From positions 1 to 64,000 of the forward strand of contig NZ_BONW01000042.1 of the NCBI RefSeq assembly GCF_016862915.1: a DNA stretch of 64,000 nucleotides. Direction: 5' to 3'. Both the position numbers and the translations under genes were made by a program. The stretch comes from Plantactinospora endophytica (GTDB taxonomy: Bacteria; Actinomycetota; Actinomycetes; Mycobacteriales; Micromonosporaceae). The notes beneath the pieces are model-generated. The model was not told the origin of the DNA. It did no database searches and saw nothing but the letters and a program-made list of their open reading frames with translations. Positions 61,219 to 64,000 of this stretch are shown piece after piece (position 1 is the stretch's first letter; each line of letters begins with the position of its first letter).

Positions 61219-64000
61219 TTACGGTGCGGCGGCGGGCGGGACCACCTGCACGACCGCCCACTGGTTACGCTGGCCGGGCTGGAGCAGGTCGAACCGGACG
61301 CCGAAGTTGAGCGCCACCTCGCCCGGGTTGCCGGTGCCGGTCAGCACCCCGCCACCCAGGTCGATGCCGTACTGGCTGCGCGCCGGCTTGCCGTTCTTGT
61401 CCACGATCCGCGTCGAGTAGGGCGCGTTGCCCTTCGACGGCAGCACGACCGAGGCGTCGGCGTCCCGGAAGAACAGCGGGTTCGCCGCGTCGAGATCCGG
61501 CCGGTACTCGATGCCCGGGGCCCAGCCCTTGCTGTCGGTGAAGGACTTCACCCCCGGCTGCGCCTTGATCTTCGTGCAGTAGGCGCTGAACGGCTCGTTC
61601 GGCGCCTCGTAGCACTCGGTGAACGGATAGGTCTTGCCGAAGCTGAACGCCGCGTTGGACGACTGTGGCCGCGACGGCATGTTGTCCAGCCCCGACGGGT
61701 CCTTGGCCGCCGCCTGGCCCTGCCGGCGCATCGGGTCGAAGTGCGAGTCCACGATCAGCAGACCGCCCTTGGATCCGACACTCGGCAGGTCGAACAGGTT
61801 GTTCAGGGTCAGGTTGAGGTTGCCGTAGCTGGTGTCCCGGTACCAGACGAGCATGCCGGGAGCGTTGTACGGCACCCGGTCCACCTTCCAGGCACCGTCC
61901 CGGTTGTAGTTCGTCTGGTACGCGTACTTCAGGCCCTCGTCGAAGCCGTCGTGGTTGCGCCACTCGGCGAGGTAGTAGTGCGCATAGGAGAACTCGCCGG
62001 GCGAGATGGTCCAGCCGGCGCCGGTGGTGTTGGTGAAGGTGCCGACGGTGGCGGTCCAGCCGTTCGCGCCGCCCTCGACGTCGTCCGACCAGGTGGTGGT
62101 GCCGCCCGAGGTGACCGAGAAGTCGTCGGTGAACCAGCCGGTGTCCTCGAACGCGGCGTCGGTGGCGTAGCGCAGCCGCAGTTGCACGGTCTGGCCGGCG
62201 AAGGCGGTCAGGTTGACGTAGTCGTGCCGCCACTCGCCGCCGGTGCTGCCGGTCAGGCCGTACTTCTTGTTGCCGTAGTCGCGCAGCCGGCCGTTGGGGT
62301 CGGCGTCGCCGTCGTCGGTGGAGACGAGGTTGCCGGCGGCGTCGAAGACCTTCTGCTCGGCCCAGGTGCCGCCACCGTCGGTGGACACCTCGACGAAGCC
62401 GTAGTCCCAGTCCTCCTCGATCGAGTAGTTGTTCCACAGCCAGAACCGCACGTCACCGCCGGCCGGCACGTCGAGCGTGCGGGACAGCCGTACGTCCGCC
62501 CAGGACTGGTCGTTGCTGGTCCACCACTGGCCCTCCCCGCTGTGCGGGGTGGAGAGGCTGATCTGCTTGGCCGGCAGGTTCACCCGGACACCGTCCTCGG
62601 TGCCGACCGGGGTACGCGAGGTCTGTCCCAGCTTGACCCGGGCCGGGTCGTCGCCCGGGTTGAGGATCACCGGATCGGCCCAGCCCAGCACGAACTTGTC
62701 CCACAGGCCCATGTGGGTGGGGATGCCCTGGAAGATCGGGCCGGTGTGCGAGCCGGCGGACATCAGGTCCCAGAAGTCGACGTCGGACTCGCCGCCGGAG
62801 CCGATGTCGTAGAGGTCGGGCAGGCCGAGGTCGTGGCCGTACTCGTGGGCGAAGACCCCGACGCCGGAGTCCTCCGGCTGGACGATGTAGTTGCTGATCA
62901 TCTTGTCGGTACCCGGGATGGTGTGACCGGGCACGATCGCGGACGAGTGCGCCCAGATCGCGTACGGGCCCTCCTTGCCGCCGCCGCCCGACTTGTCCTC
63001 ACCGGCGTGCACCAGTACCAGGTGGTCGACGACGCCGTCCGGCTCGTTGAAGTTGCCGTCGCCGTCGGAGTCCGCGACGTCCTCGATGTCGTAGTCGGCC
63101 CACGGGAAGTTCGGGTTCTGCGCCGCCAGCACGTTCACCGCGTCGACGCCGAGCGCGCCCGGCCCGGCCGGGTTGTCCGGGTGCCCGTTCATGTCCTGGC
63201 TGGCCCCGGCGACCCAGACACCGTCGGACTGCGTGCAGGTGTCGGCGCCGTACCACGCCTCCGAGTGCGGCACGGTCACCCAGGGGGTCGCCTCGCCGTC
63301 CACGGTGTACGCACCCTTGGACATCTCCAGGTACATGTTGCGCATCGTGTAGCCGCGCAGGTCGATGCCGCGCTTGCCGTCCGGGCCGCGCAGGTCGGTG
63401 CGGACCCGCTCGGTGATGCCCTCCCGGCTGTAGAGCATCTTGTTGTACAGCTCGGTGGAGAAGTCCGGCACCCACATCGAGTTGTTGTCCGGGTGCGACG
63501 CCTTCGCCGGGTTCGGGATGTTGTTGTGCAGCGGCCCGTTCTGGACGTTGCCGGGCACGCAGTCCCGCTCGTTCTGCGGCGTGGTGGCGTCGTCGAAGGT
63601 CGCCTGCGGCACCATCACGCCGCTGAAGTCGTCGTTCGCGTTGGGGTTGAACTCGACCAGGATGGTCAGCAGCTTCGCGACCTGTGTCTCGTCGGCCTGC
63701 TTGTAGCGGATGTGCCGGGGGTTCTTACCGGTCCGGATCGCCTCGGCCTCGGTCTTGGCCAGCCCCCTGGCCGCGACCGGGTTGCCCTCGGAGAACTTCC
63801 GACCGTACACGGCGACCGGATCCGGGCTCGCCTGCTTGACCTTGCGCTTGCCGTTCTGGACCACCACCTCCGGGCCGTCGCTGGGCCGCTCGACCTTCGC
63901 GTCGACGTAGTTGATGTAGTAGTCCCGCTCCGTCGGGTTGAACCGGGCCGAACGGTCGGCGGTCGCCGGCCCCGCACTGCCTACCGCCACTCCGGCCGCC
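61219..64000 (-). CDS. Secreted M6 family (immune inhibitor A-like) metalloprotease, N-terminus beyond window
   Basis: At least 923 aa; the start lies beyond the right edge, since the frame is open to base 64000 and the visible AAGVAVGSAGPATA is the tail of a signal peptide. Mature propeptide-like part, then an M6 zincin domain with HEYGHDLGLPDLYD (zinc His/His and Glu) and a Met-turn-like WDLMSAGSHTGP, then two beta-sandwich domains with FTDDFSVTSGG typical of InhA C-terminal MAM-like modules. Acidic DSDGDGNFNEPDG is a likely calcium site. Degrades external proteins. Convergent with the condensation-type gene. Confidence 0.93.
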   Translation of the reverse strand, partial: AAGVAVGSAGPATADRSARFNPTERDYYINYVDAKVERPSDGPEVVVQNGKRKVKQASPDPVAVYGRKFSEGNPVAARGLAKTEAEAIRTGKNPRHIRYKQADETQVAKLLTILVEFNPNANDDFSGVMVPQATFDDATTPQNERDCVPGNVQNGPLHNNIPNPAKASHPDNNSMWVPDFSTELYNKMLYSREGITERVRTDLRGPDGKRGIDLRGYTMRNMYLEMSKGAYTVDGEATPWVTVPHSEAWYGADTCTQSDGVWVAGASQDMNGHPDNPAGPGALGVDAVNVLAAQNPNFPWADYDIEDVADSDGDGNFNEPDGVVDHLVLVHAGEDKSGGGGKEGPYAIWAHSSAIVPGHTIPGTDKMISNYIVQPEDSGVGVFAHEYGHDLGLPDLYDIGSGGESDVDFWDLMSAGSHTGPIFQGIPTHMGLWDKFVLGWADPVILNPGDDPARVKLGQTSRTPVGTEDGVRVNLPAKQISLSTPHSGEGQWWTSNDQSWADVRLSRTLDVPAGGDVRFWLWNNYSIEEDWDYGFVEVSTDGGGTWAEQKVFDAAGNLVSTDDGDADPNGRLRDYGNKKYGLTGSTGGEWRHDYVNLTAFAGQTVQLRLRYATDAAFEDTGWFTDDFSVTSGGTTTWSDDVEGGANGWTATVGTFTNTTGAGWTISPGEFSYAHYYLAEWRNHDGFDEGLKYAYQTNYNRDGAWKVDRVPYNAPGMLVWYRDTSYGNLNLTLNNLFDLPSVGSKGGLLIVDSHFDPMRRQGQAAAKDPSGLDNMPSRPQSSNAAFSFGKTYPFTECYEAPNEPFSAYCTKIKAQPGVKSFTDSKGWAPGIEYRPDLDAANPLFFRDADASVVLPSKGNAPYSTRIVDKNGKPARSQYGIDLGGGVLTGTGNPGEVALNFGVRFDLLQPGQRNQWAVVQVVPPAAAP

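Noticed and set aside
1-64000. CRISPR arrays, tRNA/rRNA genes, insertion sequences or prophage attachment sites
   Set aside because: None seen: no regularly spaced identical repeats, no tRNA-like cloverleaf noticed, and no transposase or integrase motif on either strand. A tRNA scan would be decisive.

Overview
The window is high-GC actinobacterial DNA, most like a Micromonosporaceae (Micromonospora/Plantactinospora/Actinoplanes) chromosome. The grounds are very strong G/C bias at third codon positions, many GTG starts, ATGA/GTGA gene overlaps, a SARP regulator, CBM2 and AbfB secreted enzymes, and an XRE/ImmA/MAB_1171c gene set. I saw no rRNA, tRNA, CRISPR array, transposase or integrase.

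Region 1 (1 to about 27.1 kb) is the right-hand part of a biosynthetic gene cluster for what looks like an acylated, glycosylated and probably prenylated nonribosomal peptide. On the minus strand a fatty acyl-AMP ligase, an acyl carrier protein and a four-module NRPS (C-A-T x3, then C-A-T-E) form an operon. It continues off the left edge into a second NRPS whose start overlaps the first by ATGA. The A-domain pockets I read by eye suggest acyl - Asp/Asn-like - Tyr-like - Thr - D-residue (unassigned, K278-type pocket) - and so on. Diverging from it is a plus-strand deoxysugar operon: epimerase, NDP-hexose 2,3-dehydratase, 3-ketoreductase and RmlA. A SARP activator follows, then a convergent pair (type 1 IPP isomerase and a DMATS-type aromatic prenyltransferase), a NarL-type two-component system, and a sulfotransferase at the probable right border. 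No glycosyltransferase, 4,6-dehydratase, 4-ketoreductase or thioesterase is in the window. Those would lie to the left or elsewhere.

Region 2 (27.1 to 41.4 kb) is dominated by secreted enzymes for plant-biomass and lipid use: phospholipase A2, GH43-AbfB, CBM2-GH12, glucuronoyl esterase CE15-CBM2 and a second GH43-AbfB. They are interleaved with metabolic genes: acetamidase-like protein, D-amino-acid-oxidase-like flavoprotein, nitroreductase, SsuD-like monooxygenase and an FAH-family enzyme. LacI-type palindromes precede the second GH43.

Region 3 (41.4 to 45.6 kb) holds a divergent regulatory module: an XRE repressor facing an overlapping ImmA/IrrE protease, MAB_1171c-like seven-helix membrane protein and NUDIX hydrolase operon. 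The two arms are separated by about 340 bp carrying two long perfect inverted repeats and a pair of 17-bp direct repeats. A voltage-gated-channel-like protein with an unusual selectivity filter follows.

Region 4 (45.6 to 64 kb) is a mixed chromosomal stretch: RICIN-pectate lyase, M23 peptidase, secreted TIM-barrel hydrolase-like protein, an LLM/FAD-oxidase fusion, aldo/keto reductase facing a MocR regulator, DHFR-family protein, FUSC-type membrane protein, amylo-1,6-glucosidase-like protein, a stand-alone NRPS condensation-type protein with a substituted catalytic histidine, and an M6 metalloprotease cut by the right edge. Convergent gene pairs are mostly separated by strong GC-rich hairpins.
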